Shown in pieces: positions 16,234 to 24,567 of a DNA stretch of 34,274 bases. Both the position numbers and the translations under genes were made by a program. Origin of the DNA: Methanobacteriota archaeon (GTDB lineage Archaea > Thermoplasmatota > Poseidoniia > Poseidoniales > Poseidoniaceae); assembly GCA_002726395.1 (NCBI GenBank), contig PBTA01000066.1:18166-52439 (forward strand), read 5' to 3'. The notes beneath the pieces were generated by a model, which saw nothing but the letters and a program-made list of their open reading frames with translations, had not been told where the DNA came from and did not search any database. The stretch's first letter is position 1. Each line of letters begins with the position of its first letter.

Positions 16234-16677
16234 TCACCAATCTTCTGGAATCTCAAAGGGAGAAAAAAGTTGACCTGGCGATATGATGTTAGATAACTGG
16301 CTTCTTGCTAGATGTTCCCACATTCTTAGGGCGGAAATACCGTCGGTAAGGATCATTTCTGTTTCTACCATAGTCACTCTGATTAGAGTCATCAAAATAT
16401 CCATCCTATCTTCATCAACAACAGATAAAATTTTATCAACACTTAGCGAAGACGCCACATCCTCATTGATCGGTTTCCTAATCGGCCACTGGTGCTTCAA
16501 CTTCTCTGGAATTTCACTGTTGGTATTGGATGCATGTTCATTTAGTGATGTAAGCATCGGCGAAAGCATATTTTGTATAACTATACTTACTTCAACTAAG
16601 GGCATATTAAGTTGTTTTATCAAATTAACAACACGCTCTTGAAGAGTCACTAAACCCTCTACGGCATCATCTGACAT
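16234..16677 (-). CDS. Helical protein of unknown function
   Basis: A 147-residue soluble protein, mostly helical (LVTLQERVVNLIKQLNMPLVEVSIVIQNML; DRMDILMTLIRVTMVETEMI). It has no TM segment, cysteine cluster or catalytic motif. The ORF track starts at 16725, overlapping the giant upstream gene. ATG 16677 (MSDDAVEG) is preferred because GGTGG lies four bases before it and the overlap disappears. It directly follows the 1914-residue secreted protein on the same strand, so it is probably cotranscribed. The family is not recognised. Confidence 0.6.
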   Translation of the reverse strand: MSDDAVEGLVTLQERVVNLIKQLNMPLVEVSIVIQNMLSPMLTSLNEHASNTNSEIPEKLKHQWPIRKPINEDVASSLSVDKILSVVDEDRMDILMTLIRVTMVETEMILTDGISALRMWEHLARSQLSNIISPGQLFSPFEIPEDW

Positions 16678-16702
16678 ATTTCCACCAACTTTAGTTGCCT
16701 TC

Positions 16703-19700
16703 TCAACCAGTCTGCCTTGAGTCATATCTTAGTGGAGATGAATCGCCTCGTAGCCCATCTTCTTCATCATCATTTACTTCAAACCAATCCACAATCCAAT
16801 CACCGTCAGTATCCCAATTAATCGGACTGGTCCCCTCTGCAATGTGGTCATTGTCAAGATCGACTGTATACCATCCAAATTCATGTTCACCTACGGCTCT
16901 AACAGGTGCTGTCTGGGGTGAACTGGTATAGTAGATCTCCCATTGATCAGTAAGTGCGCCAGATACTAGAGTTTGGTCATCACTTGGATTTAGAGTAAGG
17001 AAATCATCATCGTTATCATCAACAATCAAAATATATCTAAAATCATTAGACGATTGTTTATCCATCTTCAAATAATTAGTACTAGCCTCAGATGGAGTCC
17101 CGAGCCCTAACAAATATCCACGGAATTGCCACCATTCCTCAACAGGATTACCTTCATACACTAACGGAGCTAAACGGACCGCATTTGGTGACGTCAAATC
17201 GACGTTAGTTAATGTAAAAAATTCTTGGAAATTAGTATAAGGTTCATAACTACATCCTGCGCCAGAACAGTCATAATTACCATCATTATCAGGGTCATAA
17301 TTAGCGTCCACAGGATCTGCGGGATTCAAAGTAAACCAAGTTAATTCTAAGTTGGGACGAGACAACTTGTCTCCATTTAGTGAAAGCGGTAAACAAGAGA
17401 TTGTATTAGTATCACATTCTCCGCCAGTTAAAGAATCAATCCAGATAACTTTGATTTGTAAGAGTGAAGAAAAATTATCGTTTGATTCATTCCAAGCCAT
17501 CTTGTATTCATACCAATCTGGTAACATATCTCCATCAGTATCATTGTCGTTTGGATTGATACCATACTTGAATACTTCTCGACCATCACTGAGGTTGTAA
17601 TCAATTTCATGAGAGATTACTAATCCATTCGACGTTTGTGTATTATAGATTATCGAATCACCATCTGTATCATTCAAATCTGGCCGTGTATTATTGTTCC
17701 ATTCCATTAGATTAGTGAACGGCAGAGAGCCCGGACCTGGTTGGATTATCACACCGCTTCCAGTAAAGGTTCGATCATCCCATTCACCTTGTTGTGCCGG
17801 GATATCGAATGCATTTCTATCATACCAACCATCACTATCGCCGTCGTAATTGACATCATGCGGATTGACCGGATTTGCCGCCCAGTGGTCTTCGGTTGAA
17901 ACATCAGGCATACCATAAATTGCGTAACAATATTCCCAACCATCTGGAATGGAATCACCGTCTGAATCACTACTTGTTGGATCGGCAACACCGACTAGTG
18001 TGCGATTAAAGTTATTAGAATCATATGAGTTGATTTTCAACATCCTATCAGCACTGTCTGGACTCTTTGAAATGAAGTCATCATACAATGCTGCTCTAGC
18101 TTCAAAATAGGTATAACCCATTTCTTCTTTGTAGGCATTGATAGCATCATCACCAAAACTCAAAATTCCAACTTCTTGTGGAATTGTATTTCTTTCAGAG
18201 TATTTACCCCATGTCCTTGATTCCCATTCTCTGAGATTGGAAAATCGTTCGTCTAATGAAATATTGCCGTCACCATCACAATCAAAACTGTCTCCATCAG
18301 TATCTAGCAACACATCCCCATCGATGAGTGGATTAATGCTCCATAAATTACCTTCTAAATCCCATTCCGCAAACCAATATTCAAATCCGTCATACATACC
18401 ATCTCCATCAGTATCTGGATTAGTTGGGTCAGTTATACCCATTAGAATAGAAATGAAATTATTTGCTGGTTCACCATTTTGCCAATCGTTAAAATCATCT
18501 AGCAAGCGCTTCCCTCGAGTTTCTTTTGAGATTAATATATTGAACATTCTTTGGGCCTTTTCGGTAGGTTGTAGTAAATCTCCATCAATGTGTAACAGAG
18601 GTGCATCAGAAGGGTGTTCAATTCCATTATCTGGATTTGAGGTTACTAGGGCAAATTCTTGTAAGTCAATTAAACCGTCTTCATCAGAGTCAAACATTCC
18701 GTCACCAGGAACCAGTGGATTTAACGTCCAAGTTTCAGCAGATTGGTTCCAAGTAGTAAACAGTAATTCAACACCATCGATAATTCCGTCACCATCAGTA
18801 TCAACATTATTTGGGTCACCAGTTAATCCTGTTAAATTTCGCTGAGTAGAATTCACAAATGAGCCAAATGAAAGGTCGGTTTGTATTCCAGCCCACGCTT
18901 GGAATGTGTAAGCACTACCGATTGTGGTAACAAACCACTTTGGCGATGAACGCTCGGCATCGGTTTCTGTCAATAGAGGGTCGATTGCGTTATATTCTTC
19001 CCAATTAGTCATTCCATCTTTGTCGGCATCTTCCCATCTATCAGCCGGTTGTAATGGATTAAGTGTCCATTCATCTTCCAATATGTTCCATCTAGAAAAC
19101 CAGATTTCCCAACCATCAGGCATACCATCATCATCGGTATCTGAGTCCAGGGGATTAGATGAACCTGAATCAATTGAATTTTGAGTTGCCAGCAGGGAAC
19201 CTGCTGCACGTTCTGCATAAGATGCCTCTGGTGCACCATTGTCGCTTACAAAAGTGAATAAATCTGTACTAAATCCAAACGGTAACGCACTGAAATCCGT
19301 TGGATTATTTTCATCAAACAAATCGTAGCGCAAATGATATTCAAGGTAGTTTACCAGAGCCTCATTTTGCTGAATTATGCCGTCTCTATCGATGTCAAAT
19401 CCATCACCATCAGGATTTTTCAGTGCATCAGAACCATTTAGCGGATTTATTCCAACTCTTGAACTATCCCAAGAACATGAATAGGCGGCTTCCCATCCAT
19501 CAGGCAACGAATCACCATCTGAATCGATATTGTTTGGATCGGAGTCAGACCACAACTCTGCATCGGTAGAATTCTCTCCATGGGACTCAAATAACAATCC
19601 TTCAATTGCTTGCTGCTTTACTTGAGTCCATCGATATTCACATAAATTTTGTAGCCCATCACCATCAGCATCCCAACTTGCATCCTCTGCTCTGTTGGGA

Positions 19701-22447
19701 TCTAATGACCAATTATTACCACCAGTAAACGAGGAACCAACCCATCTGCGGTTCTCTATCTCCCAGCCGTCTGGCATTCCGTCACCATCTGAATCTGGAT
19801 TTGTTGGGTCAGTCCCAATATCACTGGTTGATAGGCTGAGGTAGGTGGAATTGGCGTCACCACCAACTTGGCTATCACAGATGTACTCAAGTTGTACAGA
19901 ATAATAGCACCACAGGTTAGTGCTCTCGTAGTAGAAACCAAAATACTCTTCACCGTCGCTTAATCCATCACCATCTGTATCTCCAACATTCGGATTAGTA
20001 GAATTATAGCCATCATCTGTAGTAGCGATATATCTGAATTCATCGAGATTGGTCCACAGCCGCTCTAAAATCCCATCACCCGATTGATCTAAATCTAGAC
20101 CATCATAATCGAAATCTAATAGCGCATCCCATGGGTCTGTCGGGTCCAAATTGTTACCAATTTCCCATCCATCAGGCATACCATCACCATCAGAGTCGTT
20201 GGATTTTGGATTCATTAATTCAAGGTTAGAAAATTGTCCAGGTTCGGATGATGCAAAAATAGTCATATTTTCAAAAGAGCCAATAGTTGCAATTTCAGAG
20301 ATATATCCGGGTATAGTTTCCTGTTGATCAATCTCGTATACATTGGAATAGTCACCTGAAAGAACCCACGTACCTGCGTTGGAGCCAAGAATAATTTGTT
20401 GCCCTGTAGAATATATTGATCTTATGTTATTAATGTCTCTTGTACTGACTTCATTTGAACCGGGATTTTCTAATAGACCACTGTGACTTATTACATTGTC
20501 AATAAGTCGCATTTGATGTAGTCCCGAAGGAGTACCAAACCAAAGTACTTGAGGGCTCTCCGGTGATGGACCGTCTAACAGAATATCTCTTACTTCAGCA
20601 GGATTTTCTGCACTTCCCGTTGGTAATGTTCGCAATTCATTTATTGATGCAAAAACTCCTGTGTCCTCTTTTGAGTAGAAGAATCTCCAGTCAGCGATAT
20701 TACCATCCCTACCAGAGTTGGTCTCACAGGTAAGAAGGCCTCTATCGGTAGCAACGAAGAGTGTAAGATTGCCGTTAGCAAGACCGTGCTCTATATCCGT
20801 AACACTAGCATTACCGTTTGATAATTGGTTGGTTATCGCTTGACTTACTTCATGAACTTGTTCAATCAGTCCAAAGCTACTGACTTCAAACACATTACCA
20901 GTTCCCGCAAACCCAAGTCCAATTATCTGATTATTCGGGCTATTAATCAATAATTCTTCCAATTCATGTATCGTTTCTGTTTGTGACCAATCCCAATTAT
21001 CTACAGATTGCAATAATCCGTCGAGCTGGATTCTTGCCACACCCAAACCAACGTTAGAAGCCAAAGCAATGGCATAAACTTGATCACTTTGATCACGTAA
21101 AATAGTTGAGTCATAGAGTTCTACACCTTGAGGTATCCAATAATCAGTGGAAGATGATAGTGAATTGTCAATTACTGTTATCCCGTATTTTGTGGTGACA
21201 TACAACATTGATTCGACAACCTCCAAAGATCTGACATCATGATTTATGACACTGATTTCTTCGCTTTGGGTAGCAAAGGAAATTGGATACTGATAGAGTG
21301 TTGACATTTCGCTAGCGTACATTGTTGATTTTAGCCCCGCCATTACGGTATTACCATCATCAAAGTAAATATTATACTCTTCAATATTAGATAATTGCTC
21401 ACCTAATTCAAGCGCAGTTGCTGTCCTACTTACATCCGGAGAAATAACTCCATCCAAATTTTTATCCCAACCGTCCAAGTCTTCGTCAGACAATGCACTG
21501 CTTCTATTTAGCGGGTCTAAACCGAAGTGAACTTCCCAACCATCAGGAATCCCATCACCAAAAGACGGAAATAAATTCCGAACGGTAAATCCATCCCAGT
21601 TGTACCTATCTGAATCCTTCAATAAAGGATCAGTACCTAACCACAAATCCTCACCTACTGGAGATTCTGAATTAGTACAGGCAGCTAAAATATTCTGGAA
21701 TGTGGCATTTACTCCAGTAGGGATATAGGGCCAATTAGTTAGAATTGAGCCCTCCGGCAAGGTCGCAGTACACCAAAGACCATCAAGTTCTGTAGTATGA
21801 TTTGATGGAGCACCATAGATATATTCTTCACTTGAGGTATACCACTCATTGAAACTCATTATGCCATCTCGGTTTACATCAAAACCATCCTTATCTGGAT
21901 CTTTAGCAACATCACTAGCGTTTAATGGGTCAAAGTCAGTACACTCGTATCGCTGAGAAAATACATCAAAACCACCAATTCTCAGGCACATATAGGCTTC
22001 ATAGCCATCAGGCATACCATCGCCATCGGTATCTGATTTTCGAGGATCTAAGTATGAACGGAAACCTTCCCCATCAACCACACCTGTTAAGCCACGCAAA
22101 AAACCAGGATCTGTACATTCAGCAGGATAGGGCCAGCAATATTCTTCAGTGGAGTTTAAGCCATCTCTGTCAACATCAAGTATTGCATCTGAAGCATCAT
22201 CTGCATCCATACCTTGCATCGAGTAACCTCTGCCATCAATAGCTGTAGAATTTACCCATTCAGCGAATATATCTTCGTGTACATCAGGTATTCCGTCACC
22301 ATCTGAATCGGTTGTTGGGGGACGTTCTTGATTAGTATCATCAGGATGAACATTGGAAACTGGAGATATTGTTGGAAATTGCGCCATAAATAGCAGACTG
22401 ATAACCACTGCCAATGTAGTAAGCAGTGTAGATTGACTTCGACGCAT
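16703..22447 (-). CDS. Giant secreted calcium-binding repeat protein (TSP3-like)
   Basis: A 1914-residue exported protein. The signal peptide MRRSQSTLLTTLAVVISLLFMAQF is followed by more than a dozen thrombospondin type 3-like calcium loops: DTDGDGMPDGYE, DSDGDGMPDGWE, DTDGDGLSDGEE, DSDGDSLPDGWE, DTDGDGIIDGVE, DTDGDWIVDWFE and others. Many sit in a larger unit of about 100-150 residues of the form DGDGMPDGWE...W.LNP...D...DxDGDG...EY. Residues ~370-745 lack these loops and read like a beta-propeller (VESMLYVTTKYGITVIDNSL, TLFVATDRGLLTCE, GSNAGTWVLSGDY). No C-terminal TM or sorting signal is visible. ATG 22447 is chosen over TTG 22495 or ATG 22480 because GGTGA lies six bases upstream and the signal peptide then begins at once. 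It is likely a surface or released adhesive or structural protein. Confidence 0.88.
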   Translation of the reverse strand: MRRSQSTLLTTLAVVISLLFMAQFPTISPVSNVHPDDTNQERPPTTDSDGDGIPDVHEDIFAEWVNSTAIDGRGYSMQGMDADDASDAILDVDRDGLNSTEEYCWPYPAECTDPGFLRGLTGVVDGEGFRSYLDPRKSDTDGDGMPDGYEAYMCLRIGGFDVFSQRYECTDFDPLNASDVAKDPDKDGFDVNRDGIMSFNEWYTSSEEYIYGAPSNHTTELDGLWCTATLPEGSILTNWPYIPTGVNATFQNILAACTNSESPVGEDLWLGTDPLLKDSDRYNWDGFTVRNLFPSFGDGIPDGWEVHFGLDPLNRSSALSDEDLDGWDKNLDGVISPDVSRTATALELGEQLSNIEEYNIYFDDGNTVMAGLKSTMYASEMSTLYQYPISFATQSEEISVINHDVRSLEVVESMLYVTTKYGITVIDNSLSSSTDYWIPQGVELYDSTILRDQSDQVYAIALASNVGLGVARIQLDGLLQSVDNWDWSQTETIHELEELLINSPNNQIIGLGFAGTGNVFEVSSFGLIEQVHEVSQAITNQLSNGNASVTDIEHGLANGNLTLFVATDRGLLTCETNSGRDGNIADWRFFYSKEDTGVFASINELRTLPTGSAENPAEVRDILLDGPSPESPQVLWFGTPSGLHQMRLIDNVISHSGLLENPGSNEVSTRDINNIRSIYSTGQQIILGSNAGTWVLSGDYSNVYEIDQQETIPGYISEIATIGSFENMTIFASSEPGQFSNLELMNPKSNDSDGDGMPDGWEIGNNLDPTDPWDALLDFDYDGLDLDQSGDGILERLWTNLDEFRYIATTDDGYNSTNPNVGDTDGDGLSDGEEYFGFYYESTNLWCYYSVQLEYICDSQVGGDANSTYLSLSTSDIGTDPTNPDSDGDGMPDGWEIENRRWVGSSFTGGNNWSLDPNRAEDASWDADGDGLQNLCEYRWTQVKQQAIEGLLFESHGENSTDAELWSDSDPNNIDSDGDSLPDGWEAAYSCSWDSSRVGINPLNGSDALKNPDGDGFDIDRDGIIQQNEALVNYLEYHLRYDLFDENNPTDFSALPFGFSTDLFTFVSDNGAPEASYAERAAGSLLATQNSIDSGSSNPLDSDTDDDGMPDGWEIWFSRWNILEDEWTLNPLQPADRWEDADKDGMTNWEEYNAIDPLLTETDAERSSPKWFVTTIGSAYTFQAWAGIQTDLSFGSFVNSTQRNLTGLTGDPNNVDTDGDGIIDGVELLFTTWNQSAETWTLNPLVPGDGMFDSDEDGLIDLQEFALVTSNPDNGIEHPSDAPLLHIDGDLLQPTEKAQRMFNILISKETRGKRLLDDFNDWQNGEPANNFISILMGITDPTNPDTDGDGMYDGFEYWFAEWDLEGNLWSINPLIDGDVLLDTDGDSFDCDGDGNISLDERFSNLREWESRTWGKYSERNTIPQEVGILSFGDDAINAYKEEMGYTYFEARAALYDDFISKSPDSADRMLKINSYDSNNFNRTLVGVADPTSSDSDGDSIPDGWEYCYAIYGMPDVSTEDHWAANPVNPHDVNYDGDSDGWYDRNAFDIPAQQGEWDDRTFTGSGVIIQPGPGSLPFTNLMEWNNNTRPDLNDTDGDSIIYNTQTSNGLVISHEIDYNLSDGREVFKYGINPNDNDTDGDMLPDWYEYKMAWNESNDNFSSLLQIKVIWIDSLTGGECDTNTISCLPLSLNGDKLSRPNLELTWFTLNPADPVDANYDPDNDGNYDCSGAGCSYEPYTNFQEFFTLTNVDLTSPNAVRLAPLVYEGNPVEEWWQFRGYLLGLGTPSEASTNYLKMDKQSSNDFRYILIVDDNDDDFLTLNPSDDQTLVSGALTDQWEIYYTSSPQTAPVRAVGEHEFGWYTVDLDNDHIAEGTSPINWDTDGDWIVDWFEVNDDEEDGLRGDSSPLRYDSRQTG

Positions 22448-22558
22448 GCCTTCACCTGTCACGAAGTATAGCCTTCGCATTTGTCGACTTCCCAACTACA
22501 CTTATGAGCATGATGGAGTGATGTTCCGACATTGATTCAGTTGGTTGAGTAAAAAAAT

Positions 22559-22579
22559 ACCGAAAATCATCGGTTTTTT
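22559..22579. repeat. Inverted repeat followed by T-run in divergent promoter region
   Basis: ACCGA-aaatca-TCGGT forms a perfect 5-bp stem with a 6-base loop. It is flanked by A7 on the left and T6 on the right. It lies in the 186-base gap between two divergent genes, so it cannot be an ordinary 3' terminator for either. It may be an operator, a leader hairpin of the MBL gene, or chance. The A-run beside it could also serve as a TATA-like element for the + gene. Confidence 0.4.
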
Positions 22580-22587
22580 CAATTTGC

Positions 22588-22609
22588 GAGGGGTTTGTTC
22601 AATACCCTC
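22588..22609 (+). promoter_or_regulatory. Possible leader hairpin upstream of MBL-fold gene
   Basis: GAGGG and CCCTC are separated by 12 bases and could pair in the leader RNA ending about 25 bases before the ATG at 22634. It lies next to the ACCGA/TCGGT repeat. Only the pairing is seen; function is inferred and weak. Confidence 0.25.
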
Positions 22610-22633
22610 CCGCGATAGGGGCGAACTATCAAC

Positions 22634-23458
22634 ATGTCTTTGCGAATTACTCACTTAGGAACAGGTAGCCGAGGCAACTCAACGCTGCTTGAAACTGATG
22701 ATGTAAAGGTGTTAATTGATTTAGGATTTAGCGGCGCCCAGTTGCAAAAGCGACTAGCCATGCTCAACATTGAGCCTGAGGATATTGACTGCGCCCTACT
22801 AAGCCACCATCATGGAGATCATGGCGGTGGAGCGACTATTGCTCAACGCAAATGGGACATGCAAATTTTGGCTAATGAAAGAACTGCACAGGAATTAGAT
22901 TTAGACCCCTTGAAAACTTCCTACTTTGGCGCCTTGGATGTGATTAGAATCGGTGACGAATTATCAATCCTAACCGTCCCAGTCCCTCATTCTGGCTCAG
23001 AAAATGTCGCCTTCGTGGCAAGCTGTGGTGGAGAAAGAGCCGCAATAATTACCGATTTAGGCTCTTGGACGGATGAATTAATCAAGCACGTATATGGTTG
23101 TGAACATATTTCAATCGAAGCAAACTATGATGATCGAAAATTGAGCGCCGGACCATATCCATATTCTTTGAAAGAGAGGATTCGTGGTAGAGGAGGTCAC
23201 TTATCCAACAGTCAAACTGGACAATTTCTTGCTGAAGTCAGTACGGAGAGCACGCGAAATATAGTATTGACACACCTGAGTGAAAAAAACAACTCGCCGC
23301 ACCTAGCAGAATCTACCGTATTGTACTACATCTCGGAAGTATTTGACGGAGACATATACATTTCATTACAAGATGGTCCAGAAATGACTCACTATATCGG
23401 AGCAAGCGGTCTTGAAAATCTTACGCCCACTAAACTAAATGAAGTCAAGATTGACTAA
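22634..23458 (+). CDS. MBL-fold metallohydrolase, YycJ/WalJ-like
   Basis: A 274-residue metallo-beta-lactamase-fold enzyme without a signal peptide. It opens with ITHLGTGSRGNSTLLE, typical of the YycJ/WalJ group. The metal motif HxHxDH is intact as SHHHGDHGGG (H58, H60, D62, H63). Further candidate ligands are in VPHSGSENVA, ITDLGSW and LTHLSEKNNSP, in the order expected for this fold. Relatives are proposed nucleases or phosphodiesterases; the substrate here is unknown. The ATG follows a leader with two potential hairpins. It is divergent from the giant secreted protein and about 30 bases before the pilin-like operon, but a functional tie to either is not evident. Confidence 0.87.
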   Translation: MSLRITHLGTGSRGNSTLLETDDVKVLIDLGFSGAQLQKRLAMLNIEPEDIDCALLSHHHGDHGGGATIAQRKWDMQILANERTAQELDLDPLKTSYFGALDVIRIGDELSILTVPVPHSGSENVAFVASCGGERAAIITDLGSWTDELIKHVYGCEHISIEANYDDRKLSAGPYPYSLKERIRGRGGHLSNSQTGQFLAEVSTESTRNIVLTHLSEKNNSPHLAESTVLYYISEVFDGDIYISLQDGPEMTHYIGASGLENLTPTKLNEVKID

Positions 23459-23487
23459 AAATTAGTCTGATTTAGGTCAATACCTAA

Positions 23488-24567
23488 ATGATACCGAAGT
23501 ATGAGAGGTTTGTGCCACCTAGCAGACGCTACGTTTCAGGACCCCGGAGACGGGAAAATGAAGAGGGTGTTAGCGAAGTCCTTGGCGTGATTATGATGCT
23601 TGCCATGGTTGTTACAATAATGGGTGGTGTTTGGGTATTTTTGAATCCATATATTTCTGATTTTGAAGACAACACCAACTGGAATGCAGCCAATGGCATT
23701 GCTGACCGCTTAGAAGACAGGATAGATGTTTCAGCAGATGCGCCAGAGGGGACTGGAATACGTCATAGTTTGCAGATGAGAACAACACTCTTGCAAGGTG
23801 TCACTAATCTCGAGCACTGGACAATAAGTGCTGATTTGACCCCATATGAGGTAGTAAATATCGGGCAATATAGCAACAATTCGTTTATCATAACCAGTAT
23901 GAACCAGACAGCATCAAAAGTTACCATCACAACAGAAAATAGTCAATTCACTCAAATGATAAGCGCTAACAATGGTTTGGTTGAGCACAATATGCAATTA
24001 GGTGAATGGTATATTATCACTGTTTTTAATGACAATGATGACCCGATTCACCGTAGCGTCAAATATTCACTATCTGGGCTTCGTTTGATTACCAGTTTAG
24101 GCAATGGTGAGCATGAAATATATCTCATCAATAATGCTAGAATTGAGCATTTTGCCGATTCAGCTTGGGAAATTAGTCAATTTCCAAGAATTGAATTTGA
24201 TGAACTCGCAACAGGAGGCATACGCTTGTCGATGGTTCTAACCAATGTAGTAGTAAATGGAAGTTTAGGTAATGCAAACCAACTTGGTATCGACATTATT
24301 TCAGCTGGCTCAATAAACCCATTTTCTGGAGAATGTTTCAATATACGATATACGACAACAAACTCTGTATCTCCAGTCATAAGCCCACAATATGATGATT
24401 TGTGGTTAAATTCATATTCATTAAACCGCGCATCAGGAACACTGGATTCTTACGTCGGTTTATCACCATTTGAAAGAGCAAGTGGAATAGATGGCATAAG
24501 TGTAAATTCTTTGGGTCAATCGGTATTTTTTGATGTAACTATTAATCAGGTGGTTTTGGAAAGATGA
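23488..24567 (+). CDS. Archaeal type IV pilin-like protein 1
   Basis: A 359-residue protein with a class III-type signal. A basic leader (SRRYVSGPRRRENEEG) is followed by the pilin helix VSEVLGVIMMLAMVVTIMGGVWVFL at about residues 28-52. This matches the archaeal type IV pilin N-terminal pattern (VSxVxGVILMVAITVILAA), with the conserved Glu inside VSEV. The remaining 300 residues are a beta-rich head with several NxS/T sequons, larger than a typical major pilin. It is the first gene of a three-gene operon, overlapping the next by ATGA. It would be processed by a prepilin peptidase, not seen in the window, and assembled into or anchored beside a surface filament. Confidence 0.8.
   Translation: MIPKYERFVPPSRRYVSGPRRRENEEGVSEVLGVIMMLAMVVTIMGGVWVFLNPYISDFEDNTNWNAANGIADRLEDRIDVSADAPEGTGIRHSLQMRTTLLQGVTNLEHWTISADLTPYEVVNIGQYSNNSFIITSMNQTASKVTITTENSQFTQMISANNGLVEHNMQLGEWYIITVFNDNDDPIHRSVKYSLSGLRLITSLGNGEHEIYLINNARIEHFADSAWEISQFPRIEFDELATGGIRLSMVLTNVVVNGSLGNANQLGIDIISAGSINPFSGECFNIRYTTTNSVSPVISPQYDDLWLNSYSLNRASGTLDSYVGLSPFERASGIDGISVNSLGQSVFFDVTINQVVLER

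Noticed and set aside
18138-18845. 235-residue + strand ORF
   Set aside because: Shadow of the giant minus-strand gene; its Ser/Pro-rich PSPSVS words are the antisense of the DGDG repeats.
17500-22330. Recurrent CCATCACCATC-like words that could suggest a CRISPR or DNA repeat array
   Set aside because: They are antisense codons for the repeated DGDG motif of the giant protein, are inexact and irregularly spaced, and keep the reading frame.
22559-22579. Intrinsic terminator (stem plus T6)
   Set aside because: It lies between divergent starts, so no upstream + strand gene needs it; kept only as an inverted repeat of unknown role.
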